Of a stretch of 64,000 nucleotides of DNA, positions 35,071 through 45,235 are shown piece after piece. The position numbers and the translations under genes are program-made. Numbering within the stretch: position 1 is the stretch's first letter; each line of letters begins with the position of its first letter. The notes under the pieces are model-generated. The model saw only the letters and a program-made list of their open reading frames with translations, searched no databases and was not told the origin of the DNA. The stretch comes from Puccinellia tenuiflora (taxonomy: Eukaryota; Streptophyta; Magnoliopsida; Poales; Poaceae). Location: the NCBI GenBank assembly GCA_012064385.1, contig QRDG01000064.1, forward strand, positions 396,020 through 460,019, in the 5' to 3' direction.

Positions 35071-36613
35071 ATGTCTTCTAGGGATGTCCAGAAGTTCACA
35101 GGTTGCCTGGCCTCCCTGAGTCGTTTCTTAGGTCGGTTGGGAGAAAAGGCTTTGCCTTTGTACCAATTAATGAAAAAATCAGATAAGTTTAGCTGGACTC
35201 CGCAAGCGGATGCGGCATTCCACGAGCTGAAAAAGATGTTGGCTACTGCGCCGATATTGGCTTCACCACTACCGAGAGAGCCCATGTTGCTCTACATTGC
35301 AGCCACTAACCGAGTCGTTAGTGTTGTAATGGTGGTAGAGCGAGAGGAAAAGGGAACTACGGTACAGAGGCCGGTGTATTACCTGAGTGAGGTGCTCTCC
35401 ACATCAAAACAAAACTACCCTCACTACCAGAAAATGACCTATGGTGTCTACATGGCGGCCAAGAAATTGAAACATTACTTCCAGGAGCATCCTATAACTG
35501 TCATAAGTGCGGCCCCTGTGTCGGAAATCCTCGGCAACAAGGATGCCAGTGGCCGAGTCGCCAAGTGGGCTATCGAGCTCGCGGCTTACGCGCCGCAATA
35601 TGCGAGAAGAGATACCATCAAATCCCAAGCAGTGGCTGATTTCTTCGTCGATTGGGCTGAGATGCAATATGAACCATCTCTGCCGGACTCCAATTACTGG
35701 AGAATGCATTTTGATGGGTCCAAAGTAAAAGAGGGCCTGGGAGCCGGCGTGGTTCTCACCTCGCCGAAGCGAGACCAGTTGAAATATGTTCTGCAAGTCC
35801 ACTTCGCGGCATCTAACAATGTCGCAGAGTATGAAGCTCTGATCCATGGACTCAAAGTGGCCAAGGAAATCGGAATTCGCCGGATCATATGTTATGGTGA
35901 CTCAGATCTGGTGATTCAGCAAACATCAGGCAACTGGGACGCCCTGGATGCCAACATGGCGGCATACCGGTTCCATGTACAGAAGATCTCCGGATACTTT
36001 GATGGTTGCGAGTTCACTCACATTCGGCGAACAGATAATGAAAGTGCTGACATGCTGTCCAAGATCGGGTCATACCGGCAGGCCATCCCACCCGGGGTAT
36101 CACTGGAGCATCTTCGCAAGCCATCAATCAAGCCTTCACCCGAGTCTGAATCGATATTTATCCCGGGTAATCCAGAACCCGACGTCGTCCCGATGGACGT
36201 GGATGTCGGGAGCATGCAGCAGGACTCGGGGACTGCTCCGCAGGACCCGGGGACTTCCATGGATGTCGGATACATTCAGCAAGATTCGGCGACGGTGCTG
36301 GAAAACTGGAAAGCCGCTTGGCGGAACTCGGGGACTCCTTGGGAGGACTCGGGGACTCGTCAGCCTATGTCGGGCGCTGTAATGTCGGTTGATGCGATGG
36401 AAATCGATGAGCCCGTACTCGGCACTCGCCCGGTACCGGCATGGGCACAGCCCATCATGACATTCATGTTGGACGGCAGTCTACCGAGTGATGAGGTCTC
36501 GGCCAGACAGATACAGAGGCGAGCCAAATCCTTCACCATCATCAACCATGAGCTGTACAAGAGAAGCGTGACCACCGTCCTTCAGCGCTGTGTCGAACCG
36601 AAGAGAAAAGATT
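35071..36613 (+). pseudogene. pol: Tat-type RNase H plus second RNase H-like domain
   Basis: A long open frame begins after the RT. First comes the RT connection/RNase H region (FTGCLASLSRFLGRLGEKAL, then WTPQADAAFHELKKML, then PVYYLSEVLSTSKQNY and AKKLKHYFQEHPI, codons about 35090-35500). Then follows a second RNase H fold (MHFDGSKVKEGLGAGVVL from about 35703; NNVAEYEALIHGLKVA; CYGDSDLVIQQ; RTDNESADMLSKIGS to about 36070) with the acidic residues expected for catalysis. Two RNase H domains in series are characteristic of Tat elements. A Ser/Gly/Thr-rich spacer built on a repeated ACTCGGGGACT sequence (36220-36360) leads to the integrase N-terminal region, lost in the run of Ns from 36614. 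Confidence 0.85.
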
Positions 36614-36706
36614 NNNNNNNNNNNNNNNNNNNNNNNNNNNNNNNNNNNNNNNNNNNNNNNNNNNNNNNNNNNNNNNNNNNNNNNNNNNNNNNNNNNNNNN
36701 NNNNNN
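36614..36706. other. Assembly gap (93 N)
   Basis: A run of N lies inside the integrase region. The true length is unknown, and it hides the zinc-binding N-terminus and part of the catalytic core. Confidence 0.99.
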
Positions 36707-37490
36707 GCTGTATCATTCCTGAAGGATATTTCTAAGGTATGGTCATCCGCATAGCATTATCACGGATAATGGAACCAACTTCGCCGAGGGAGCCTTTGCT
36801 CGGTTCTGTGAGGAAAAAAAGGATCCAGATGGACCTTGCATCGGTCGCACATCACAGTCCAACGGACAAGTGGAAAGATCAAATGCTTTGGTCTTATCCG
36901 GCATAAAACCTTGGTTAATTGAGCCACTGCTGCGTGCTTCGGGTTGTTGGTTGGATGAGATCCCAGCGGTGTTGTGGAGTCTAAGGACTACACCGAATCG
37001 CTCCACTGGCTATACGCCATTCTTCCTGGTTTATGGAGCTGAGGCAGTTCTGCCAACCGACATAGAGCATGACTCGCCAAGAGTCACATTATATACTGAG
37101 TCAGAGGCAAAGGAAGCCCGAGAAAATGATGTCGATCTGCTCGAGGAAGCACGAGAATTGGCATTGTCCAAATCAGCGATATATCAGCAGAATCTCCTAC
37201 GCTATCACAGCCGGAAAGTAAATCCTCGCAAGTTCCGAGAGGGGGACCCAGTCCTTAGGCTTGTGCAGCGCACGGCTGGAATGCACAAGTTGTCACCTCC
37301 CTGGGAGAGGCCATTTATTGTGAGCAAGGCTTTGAACAACGATGCATACTATCTTATTGATGCTCAGGCGCAGGTGAAGAACAGGATGGACAAATTCGGA
37401 GAGGAGACCAAACGATCTTGGAATGTAGCTCTTCTTCGCCCTTTTTTACTCTTAAGGACTCACTGTATGTATCTCACAACCCAGAAATGA
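36707..37490 (+). pseudogene. pol: Tat-type integrase, C-terminal half
   Basis: After the gap, integrase core similarity is seen: an IITDNGTNF motif (second catalytic Asp, around 36755-36780, in a different frame), a frameshift at an A-run (36816-36822), then NGQVERSN with the catalytic Glu (about 36858-36881). The stretch from 36870 onward is open for about 200 codons: FFLVYGAEAVLPTDIE, then a basic tail FREGDPVLRLVQ and WERPFIVSK, as in Gypsy integrases. The enzyme would insert element cDNA into the genome. The frameshift and the gap break it. Confidence 0.85.
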
Positions 37491-37569
37491 AATGTCGGCA
37501 CCCCGAAATGAAACTCGGGGACTGCCTTGCTGTGAATTTTATGTTGTATGCATGCTTATGTCTGTTTCC

Positions 37570-38100
37570 TGTGTGTCGGATGGCTCCAAAAATCGTGCCT
37601 CCATGTTTGCAAGTATTGTATGCTATGTTTTTGTGATTTTTGTGACCTGACTGCCAAAGAAACCATAAATGGTAGGCAAGGGCAGAGATTGCAAGGGGTA
37701 GTAGACAAGAAAACAGACTCGGGGACTCGATCTGTTTTATGTCGGATGGCTCTAGACCATATCTCAAAGTTTCGAGTATTGTATGCTAAGTTTTGCTGTC
37801 TCGTGACTCGAATGTCAAAAACCAAAGAAGGTAGACAAGAGCTGGGATTGTGGCACATAGTACACAAGAAAACAAACTCAGGGACTTGGCCCAAGTGCGA
37901 TTCGGCATAAGTTTTTTTATTCGTAACCTATATGTCGGATGATTCCGAGCTTTGACTCAAAGTTTTTATTAGTATTGTATGCCGTATCTCGGTAATCTTG
38001 TGACTCGACTATCAAAAATCCGAAAAATGGTAGACAAGAGCAAAGGTTGCAGAATATGGTAAACAAGAAAATAAACTCGGGGACTCGGTTCAGAATGATC
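37570..38100 (+). repeat. Three degenerate ~165-190-bp direct repeats, each with ACTCGGGGACT
   Basis: The segment starting TGTCGGATGGCTC/TGTCGGATGATTC recurs at about 37574, 37740 and 37932. Each repeat contains AGTATTGTATGC, AAAAACC/AAAATCC, GGTAGACAAGAG (GGTAGGCAAGGG in the first) and a purine-rich ACTCGGGGACT (one is ACTCAGGGACT). It is the non-coding spacer between pol and the end of the antisense gene. Confidence 0.8.
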
Positions 38101-38244
38101 CGGCATATTAAATAACCATGCTAAAAATGTGCAAAGTAAAGAACCAAGTGCCAAACATAAAGAGCTTAAGGTTTATATTACATATGCACCCGGCATTCCG
38201 GGGATTTGATGATTTGAGTTTTTTCTGAGTTAGGCAGCAGGATC

Positions 38245-38912
38245 CTAGCTACTCGGGGCAGAAGGAGCAGTGTCTGTCTCGGCCGGTTCCTCGGTCGTGA
38301 CCTCGGTTGTGGGGGTCGGAGCAGTACCTGCGGATGTGCCAGGAGGTGTATCGACCTCGATTTCCTCATCGACTCGGTCTTCGTCCTCTTCTTTCACCCT
38401 CATTGGCTTGCTCGATTTCCTCTGCTTGAGGAACCCGCTCACCCGGGACAAAGCTGTGCACAGGAGCGTACTGAATGAGGGAGTGTGTCACGTCTTGGCG
38501 ACGCCGGGTGAGATCCGGGTCGGTGGTCCACTTGGATCCATCGCGCAAGGTCTTCAGCGTGTTGAGGTCGATTCCCTCGTACCAGGACAGCACATACGTC
38601 AGCGCTTCATCCGCACCGACTTGGGCGGCGGATGATCGCCAATCGTCGAGCCTTTCCTCGGAGGCCATCAGGCACTTGGCCAGTTCATCAACCGTCGCAG
38701 GGGCTCGCACCCGGGCCAGAGAGCGTTGTAGACCCGGATCGTAGAGTTAAGGAGACCCATCCCGATAGTCCTCATTGACGACAAGCGCGCCTTCAGGGCC
38801 ACCAGATGATCATCAATGTCCCAATCGGCCGAGATCGGGCCATCTTGGATTTTCTTCCTCCGGTGCTGCTGAGCGCTGTTGTCCGCAGCGGTTTTGGTGT
38901 GGGGGAAATGTT
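38245..38912 (-). pseudogene. Antisense gene, last exon
   Basis: It follows a CTACTCAG acceptor. Three consecutive open pieces in different frames (38912-38712, 38710-38366 and 38451-38245) give a helical region, WYEGIDLNTLKTLRDGSKW, and an acidic Thr/Pro-rich tail ending at 38245. Two single-base shifts are therefore inferred. Confidence 0.5.
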
Positions 38913-38998
38913 CTGAGTAGGGAATGGCTAACACCAAAATAAGTCGCATGAAGATAAAAGTGGAATATCGAATAAAGACAGAAGGGGAAGGGGCTTAC

Positions 38999-39513
38999 TG
39001 TCCATCTCAGAGTTGTTGCTGGAGATGTCCACCAGCCACCGCACAATCTTGGTCTTCAGGGCCCGGAGCTCACCCTCGACCGAGGTTGCCTGAGACTCGG
39101 ACTCCTCAAGGGATTCCTTGAGTTTCCGAGTCTCTTCTTCTCGGAGCTGTTTTTCCTCGGCGGCGGTTTTCTCCAACTCGGCGGTGCGATGCCGAGACTT
39201 CTCAAGCTCAGCCTGCAGCCTAGACACTTCGTCCTGCTCCTTCTTGAGCTCGGCTTGGTGCGCGCGCTCGTGCTCCTTCTGTTCGGCTGTGCTGAGATAA
39301 CAGAGTCAACGCGCAAATTTATGCAAGTACAAGTTGAAACACCGAGTATGACTTACTCTCGAGTTCCGAGATTCGCTTCTCCAGCCCTTCAGCTTTGGAC
39401 TCTGAGTCAGCCATCTGGCTCAGCTTGGCTCGCAGCAGCTTGTATTTATCAGAGAGTTTTTTGTGCTCCAGCAGCAGCTTGCGGTGCAACTGTGCACGCT
39501 TTGTCATGCAAAC
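38999..39513 (-). CDS. Antisense gene, coiled-coil exons
   Basis: Two exons (39513-39357 and 39291-38999) separated by a short GT...AG intron. The translation is heptad-rich Glu/Lys/Leu (HKKLSDKYKLLRAKLSQM, then KKEQDEVSRLQAELEKSRH), a long coiled coil suggesting oligomerisation. Confidence 0.55.
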
Positions 39514-39690
39514 CTGGAAAGAAGAAATGTTAGTCTTGTTGGTGAAGATTCAGGCCGAGTTATCCTTACTCGACCAAGTCAGTTCTACTCAGCCGAGTCT
39601 CGGTCACTCAACCCGAATCTCGGGGACTGGGGATAAGTGATATCTGCACTAAAGAAATAAACCGAGTTATCGTTATTCGGTAGAGCTTAC

Positions 39691-40518
39691 TGCGGTTGCT
39701 TGGTCGGCCGCGAGAAGGGTAGCTTTGGCTGCGGACATCTTTTGAGCCACTAGGCTCGGCCCCGCCGGATGCTCCGAGGTCAGTTCCGCAGGCGACTGCG
39801 AGCTCACTTCGCTCAGGTCGGCAGCATTCCAGTCCATGTTGTAATGCTCTAGGGAGCCCAAGCTTTTCCCGCTAAGGATTTGCAGTGGGGCAAACCCCAG
39901 CTGGCGGTTTGGATGCTGGATGATGTCGCTGCGCCTTGGCTCGGTGGCACAACCAATTGCCTTTCCGGGTTAGCAGACACCGTTTTCACCGGTGCCTTTC
40001 CAGTTGTTATCCCGGTTGCAGGAACCGGGGCTTTGGAGGTCTGCTGCTGTGGCTGTGGCTGTGTCGGTGGCGGTTGTGGTTTAGCCGTCGACGTCGATTT
40101 TGACGGTGATGGCTGGTGCTTATGTTTCCGCTGCTATGGTGCCGGAGGTTGTTGCTTCTGCTTCTGCTGCTGCGATGATGGTGGCGGTCTTTGCTGCTGC
40201 TGCTGTTGTTGTTGTGGCCGAGTCTGCTGCTCTTGTTGCTGCTGCTGTCTCGGTGGCTCCGAGTCCTTCGGGACCTCGGTCTGCTCTACCTCGGGGACCG
40301 AGGAGCTGGCTCCGAGATCTGCATCTCGGGTGGTCGCCGAGTCGTCGGCCAAGACCGAGTCCATGTTTCCGGCTCCGGATTCCGGAGCCGAGATGTCTGC
40401 TGCTGGACTCGTCCTCGGCGGACTCGGCATCCGGGTGTCGTTGGGCCGAGGTGGCAATGGAGTCCTCTGCGGAACCCGGTCAGTGGTGGCGGCCAGTGGA
40501 ATCTCCCGAGGCGCCGCG
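39691..40518 (-). pseudogene. Antisense gene, poly-Gln/Pro exon with a TAG
   Basis: It starts after an AG at 40520-40519 and continues the frame (2+1). It encodes a long Gln-rich run (CAG/CAA codons, about 40160-40260) broken by TAG at 40134-40136, where neighbours suggest an original CAG. The Gln/Pro-rich coding continues beyond, with a change of frame near 39900, to a GTAAG donor at 39690. Confidence 0.5.
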
Positions 40519-40618
40519 CTACGAATTAAGACAATCAAATTACCATCAGGAGGAAAAAGATAGGAAAACGAGTACAAACTAGAGTGTGTAGTTTATGTCG
40601 GCAAAAGGGAAGCCTTAC

Positions 40619-41058
40619 CCCTTGGTGACAGGGCGCTCACGACGCTTCACTACCGTCTTGAGTCGCGGCTTTTTCTGCGCGGGACCTGAAGACCCGGAGG
40701 TCCCAGTAACTGTGGATGCAGCCGCTGGGCGCTTCCGAATCGTGCCCTTGGGTCCCACGGCAAGCGGTGCCACCTCCAGCACCTGGTCGTCCAAATCAGC
40801 TGGGGGCGAGGGCACCAGATATGAGAACGCAACCGGAGAAGGATCAAATACCTCTAGAATTTGACAATCATCATCATCATCGTCAGACCAGTCTCGGGCA
40901 GAGGAGACGCGAGCCTTACCCGTGGCAGGAATCGAGCCGACATCGGGAATCGGCACGTTGTCATCGTTATCCGGGTCTTCCGAGTCAGCTTTGACCCGGT
41001 CTTTACCCCAGTGGGTGGCGGGATTCAGTCCGTCCTCCTTCGCTTGTCGCCCGAATCT
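40619..41058 (-). CDS. Antisense gene, acidic/basic exon
   Basis: Exon of 440 bases joined in phase 0 to the preceding one. It encodes an Asp-rich tract (DWSDDDDDD) and a Lys/Arg-rich end (KKPRLKTVVKRRERP) that could serve as a nuclear localisation signal. It ends at a GGTAAGG donor. Confidence 0.6.
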
Positions 41059-41158
41059 CTGCATAGTGGAAACGAAGAATAATCAATGCAAAGAGTAAAA
41101 GGGCACCGACATAAGAGTTTACGTCGGCGGAAAATATATGTCGGTTGAGGTTACTTAC

Positions 41159-42094
41159 TGTGGGCGGAAGGTTGTTCCGGCTGTGAGGTTCCTTGCCCCA
41201 CTCCCACTCATCCGTCATCCGTGTCCGTGCTATGGCCTTAACACGCCTCCGGACCTCGGCCTTGTCCAGCTCGACGGTGCTTACCCGGGTTGGATCCATT
41301 GGGCCACTCATGTGGCAGATCTTGTGGACTCGGCGCTGGAGGGGCAAGACTCGGTGGCTGATGAATGTGGCCAGCAGGTCATCGGCAGTCATCCCTGCTC
41401 CTCTGAGCTCCTCCACAAGCTGGTGAATCTCGTTGAACTCTTCTACCTTATTTCTCGGATTATATCCCCAGTTGAGTTGTGCTGTGGGGGGGCCGATGGA
41501 GAATGTCGGCAGGTTGATCAAGTCGGCACGGGTTGTGTTCTTCATGTAGAAGAAGGAGCGTTGCCATTTCCGGCATGACTCCAGACCGTAGATCCGGGGA
41601 AAGATGGAGCCACGTCGAGGCGTGACGGTGGCGGCCCCACACTGGGTCATCTCCTTATCCGGTTGATCAGGATTCGGGATAACCTGCTTCCGGAAACCGA
41701 AATATTTGGACCAGAGGTTTATGGTGGGCCAGAGGCCGAGGTAACCCTCGGCAAAGGAGACAAATGCTGAGAGGGTGGTGATGGCATTCGCCGGGAGTTG
41801 GTGCGGTTGAAGACCAAATTTGTTGAGGAAATTGTGGAAGAAGGTGCCGGCGGGTAATCCGAATCCTCGTTCAAAGTGCGCGATGAAGATGACGTACTCG
41901 CCTTCCTTGAGATCCGGCTCGGTCTCGGAGCCCGGAAGTCGGCACTCCACTCCGGTCGGGATCCGCCGTGTCTGGATCAGCCAATCTAACTCGGCCTGGC
42001 CTACGTCGGAGCCCTCCCAGGAAGCCCGGGTGGACTCTTCCGCAAACACCTCCTCGACCGAGTCAACCACCTCGAGGGCGGAGTTGTCCGACAT
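41159..42094 (-). CDS. Conserved-domain exon of the antisense gene
   Basis: 312 codons, from ATG 42094 to a GTAAGT donor after 41159. The core at about residues 55-150 reads YVIFIAHFERGFGLPAGTFF then FGLQPHQLPANAITTLSAFV and EGYLGLWPTINLWSKYF, the signature of the family annotated as Transposase_28 or 'putative gypsy type transposon'. Despite that name no DDE motif or catalytic site is apparent. A further conserved part, TRADLINLPTF to FISHRVLPLQRR (about residues 195-265), follows. It is free of stops and shifts while gag-pol opposite it has several. Confidence 0.8.
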
Positions 42095-42152
42095 ATCGTC
42101 TAGGAGGTGGTGAGATCTGCAAGATGATTCACCGACTGTGAGCTTGCAATCG

Positions 42153-42435
42153 CTGCGGTAAAGAGAAAAACAAAAGGGAAATAACAGCAAGAGCTAGATT
42201 CGGAAGAAAGAGAAAGGGAAGAAAAAAGGGTGCTACGGAGGCTAGTCCACTGGCGGCTAGTCCACCGGCGGTGCACCGCAACCACGGCCGCAAGGTCACC
42301 GGCGGCGCGCGATGCGTCGCCGCAATGAAGAACAGAGGAAGAGCAGAGGAAGAACAGAGGAAGAGCAGAGGAAGAACAGAGATTATTTATAGATGCGAAA
42401 TGCTAACTGAGAAGAGGGAAAGAAAGAAAACTCAC
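42153..42435 (-). other. 5'UTR intron of the antisense gene
   Basis: Donor ACCGCG|GTGAG at 42436/42435 and acceptor TTTACCGCAG at 42153, with the start codon 58 bases downstream. It contains a 22-bp tandem repeat (plus strand AGAGGAAGAACAGAGGAAGAGC, about 42325-42381). Confidence 0.5.
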
Positions 42436-42630
42436 CGCGGTGCTGCGGCGTGCGGCGGCGAGGACCGGCTCGCTGCTCATCAGCGGTGTTGGTGCGGGTT
42501 GTGCGTACGGCGGCGGCATTGTGCGCAGAGACGAGCGGTGGTGCTGGGCTCCGTGCGGCTGGGACGCAGGAAGAAGAAAGAGACAGAAGAAAGGTGAATA
42601 CGGAGGGGGAAAGTGCTGCCCTCTTCGTCC

Positions 42631-42640
42631 TATTTATGGG
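42631..42640 (-). promoter_or_regulatory. TATA box of the antisense gene
   Basis: The minus strand reads CCCATAAATAGG in a GC-rich context, followed about 30 bases on by a CT-rich leader typical of a plant transcription start. A second box, CTATAAATAA (42393-42384), lies inside the proposed 5'UTR intron. Confidence 0.55.
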
Positions 42641-43182
42641 CGGCCGGAGGAGATCGTGGGCACAGGATCTTTTGCGCACGATCCTCGCAACGGACGGGGA
42701 ATAACTACCCCACGATCTTCGCCACGATCTCCGCGATCGCGTAACCGCCGCACGATTTACCCCACGATGGACCACAGGGAGCCAACGGCTCGCTGCGGCG
42801 CACCCGATCAGGCAGGACCCGAGGCGACGCATGGGGACACGGTCCAAGTGCACTTGAGTGCTTGCGTGAGCACAGTATCCGAGGCGACCGGCGTGACGCA
42901 AGTGGCGTGCGTGCCAGTGGCACGTCTATCCGTGCACAAAAACCGAGGCGTCAAGCAGAGATGCTCTGCCACGTAAGGGAACCAATGACTCGGAGGAGCC
43001 GTGAGGTTCTCCTGTGAGTCGGAGCGATCCGACATAAAGTCGGATATCATGAGGGGAAGCAAAATTGCTTTCCGACATATAAAAAGTTTGCCGACGTATG
43101 TGATGTCGGTAATCAAGTAAAGATGATGGTTTTCGGTTAAACCTGCCGTGGCCCTCCATCCGAGGCTGCAGGACCGCGCCAG
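42641..43182. other. Spacer between antisense promoter and PPT
   Basis: GC-rich at first, then mixed. Contains the upstream region of the antisense gene. No other gene is supported. Confidence 0.4.
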
Positions 43183-43195
43183 CTTCGGGGACTAA
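43183..43195 (+). other. Polypurine tract of the Tat-type Gypsy
   Basis: CTTCGGGGACTAA sits directly against the 3' LTR start TGTCGG, where plus-strand DNA synthesis is primed. The same purine-rich core is iterated upstream in the element. Confidence 0.75.
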
Positions 43196-44122
43196 TGTCG
43201 GGGGGCAGCCCCCGAGTAGGGTCAAGATGACGAAATAAGCGTGGACTCGGAGTTGACCGAGTCAACGGTATACCGACATACCATACAGGCTTACCCGGAG
43301 TCAACCGGGTCAAGGAGGACCGACATACCCTTATGTCGGATCATGCAGGTTATATGTCGGAATCTTCTTTGTTCTTCTTGTGTGCAGGGAAGGAGAAACC
43401 GAGTCATGAGGTATCTGGTATGCCTATGCCGGATCAGGAGGAATGAAGCTCTACCTCGGCACCTGGTCAAGGCTCACGTCGTGTCCCTACAATCACAGGG
43501 CAGGCGTCCTGCCACTGGCACGATGGGACGCGCTACCTAACCCTTGACTCGGTGGTCATGGGATGGGCAGTCAGTCCTCCATGCTGCTGACCGAAGCAGT
43601 ACCTGGGACCAGTGCACAGGAGTTGATGGATTGGACATGCCACGCAGGCATGACGGAAGCAGTCAGAGGCCCAGGCGTGGCCACAGTGCTGCCTACGCCA
43701 GCACCAACGTCAGCCCTAACTCTGTGCCCTGGGTTTCCCTATATAAGGAGCACCTAGAGCTCCTCTTACAAGGACGCTGAAACGAACCTCTGCCTCATCT
43801 TAGACTCTTCCCTCAAGAGCCAATAGAAAGCTAGAGTGATACTCCGAGACTCGGTACTGAGCCCTAAGCTCATTGTTCTTCCCGTACAGCTCGAGGAGCA
43901 GCTTGTAGCTCTTCTGTAATCCATCATATATAGATCAGACAAGCAGGAGTAGGGGTTTTATCTCCTCATGAGAGCCCCGAACCTGGGTAAAACCGTGTGT
44001 GTGTGTGTGTTAGTGTCTTTCCGTGTGCGTCTCTACACGCACCTACCCTCCCCGGTACCTCCAGCGTCCATCGGCCCCAAGATAAGCCTACCCATGGCAT
44101 CTGTTTGTGTACCACCACGACA
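43196..44122 (+). repeat. 3' LTR of the Tat-type Gypsy
   Basis: It starts TGTCGGGGGGCAGCCCCC and ends CCACGACA. TATA-like CTATATAAGG at 43739-43748. It is clearly diverged from the 5' LTR, including short replaced blocks after the TATA box. No TSD matches the left flank. Confidence 0.88.
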
Positions 44123-44343
44123 CTCCTCCGCCGCGGCCCTCCGCCGCACTCCGCCGCCCCGACGCCCCCTCCTCTGCGCCGCCCTCTGCCGCCCTCCTCC
44201 GCTCCGCCAACCCGCGCCTCGGCCCTCCGCCGCCCGACGCCTCGGCCGGAGCGCCGCCCACCTCTGCGCCGCCCTCCTCCGCTCCGCCAACCCGCGCCTC
44301 GGCCCTCCACCGCCCGACGCCTCGGCCAAGGCTGACACCAGAC
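44123..44343. repeat. GC-rich minisatellite (CTCCGCCGC / AACCCGCGCCTCGGCC)
   Basis: Two copies of a ~75-90-bp unit containing CCGCTCCGCCAACCCGCGCC and GCCTCGGCC. The same repeat recurs at 45236-45530. Multiple long ORFs on both strands are composition artefacts. Confidence 0.75.
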
Positions 44344-44384
44344 TATGACAGCTCTATTCACAAGTCGGCTGAGGCAAATACTTT

Positions 44385-45179
44385 TTGAAGTTGATGACCC
44401 TCGTGAGTCGGCGGACCGTCGGGATCATCGCAAGTCGTTGGCCAGACTTGAACCCTGGTAGGAACCCGGAGCATAGGAGACCAAAGCCACATGATCGGGG
44501 CGGCGTTGTGTCCGTCGATGAATTGAGCTGACTCCATCTTGCTTCTCTTTCCTTTTCTTTTTCTCTTTGCTTTGGGACTTGAGCTAGCTTCACATGCAAA
44601 AAGTGAGTTTCATGCACATAGCTAGCTTTGTTATCCTTTCTTTTTTTCCCTTGGAATCTCTCTCGAAATAAGCTTTTGTCCCGCTTTCTAAATAAAGCCA
44701 AACGGCCGAATCGATATAAAGTGATGAGGAGAACCTCTTACAAAGCAGATCATAGATAGAAAAAAGAAAAAACAAGGAGCACCAGACTTTCCACCGGAGA
44801 TACTGGGAAGAGATCGAGAGGCTCGGCTCCATGACGACGCCCTAGAGGGTAACGACGTATCACGTCGCCGACGTCGAGACCGGAATGGTCAAGGGTTTTC
44901 ACCCGGAGCCCTAACGCGACGAAGGTAGCTGCAACAACGCCCCCAAGAGGGTAACGATACCCGTAGGCATCGCCGCTGTTGGCGCCGAAGTGCTGAGCTT
45001 TCGCTCGGAAAAACCTTCGCACAATGTCCACACAAACGTCCCGCCCACTAATCCCGAGTATGATCTCCACGACACGAACTGGGAGTTGCCGCCGCCAACA
45101 CCAGGACCCCCGTCACCCGCTCCTCGCCATCCACACAGCCAAAGAACGAAGCCATCACCACCGCCACGATGCTCGCCGT
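44385..45179. repeat. Dispersed repeat, copy A
   Basis: 795 bp, nearly identical in order to 61679-62337 except for about 135 extra bases (about 44749-44883). It contains CTTTATTTAGAAAGCGGG-like sequence read on the minus strand, which resembles 3' ends of Triticeae LINEs, and a GGTTTTCACCCGGAGCCC segment. Class unknown. Confidence 0.7.
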
Positions 45180-45235
45180 CGGCATCATTCTCAACCGGCG
45201 CATCGATCCATCCCCGCGGTGAAGCCCTGCTCCGC

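Larger units (their letters stand above)
38245..42605 (-). pseudogene. Spliced antisense accessory gene of the Tat element (Transposase_28/'putative gypsy-type transposon' family)
   Basis: A multi-exon gene lies opposite to gag-pol. Proposed exons on the minus strand: 42605-42436 (5'UTR), 42152-41159 (start ATG 42094), 41058-40619, 40518-39691, 39513-39357, 39291-38999, 38912-38245. Every internal boundary has GT...AG, with GTAAG donors at the first five coding introns. Phases join correctly across the first two coding introns (0, then 2). The first coding exon carries the conserved domain, then come an acidic Asp-rich part, a poly-Gln/Pro-rich part, a long coiled coil, and a Glu/Thr-rich tail. 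Such antisense ORFs are known in Tat-group Gypsy elements; their role is not established. This copy looks damaged by an in-frame TAG at 40134 and frameshifts near 39900, 38710 and 38430. Confidence 0.72.
29938..44122 (+). mobile_element. Tat-lineage Gypsy retrotransposon with antisense accessory gene
   Basis: A 14.2-kb element with 927-bp LTRs, a tRNA-Lys PBS, gag, protease, RT, RNase H, a second RNase H-like domain and integrase in Gypsy order, then a 3' region carrying a spliced minus-strand gene, then a PPT. The extra RNase H and the antisense Transposase_28-type gene point to the Tat group of plant Gypsy elements. Coding regions contain frameshifts, stops and a sequencing gap. The flanks show no matching TSD: the left neighbour is the 355-bp array, the right a GC-rich CACTA-like sequence. 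The left LTR has TA in place of TG at its first bases. Confidence 0.9.

Noticed and set aside
40100..40582. Plus-strand Val/Ala/Cys-rich ORFs
   Set aside because: Shadow of the poly-Gln (CAG/CAA) exon of the antisense gene.
44033..44388. Pro/Arg-rich ORFs at the end of the Tat LTR and the GC-rich repeat
   Set aside because: Caused by the GC-rich minisatellite; open on both strands.
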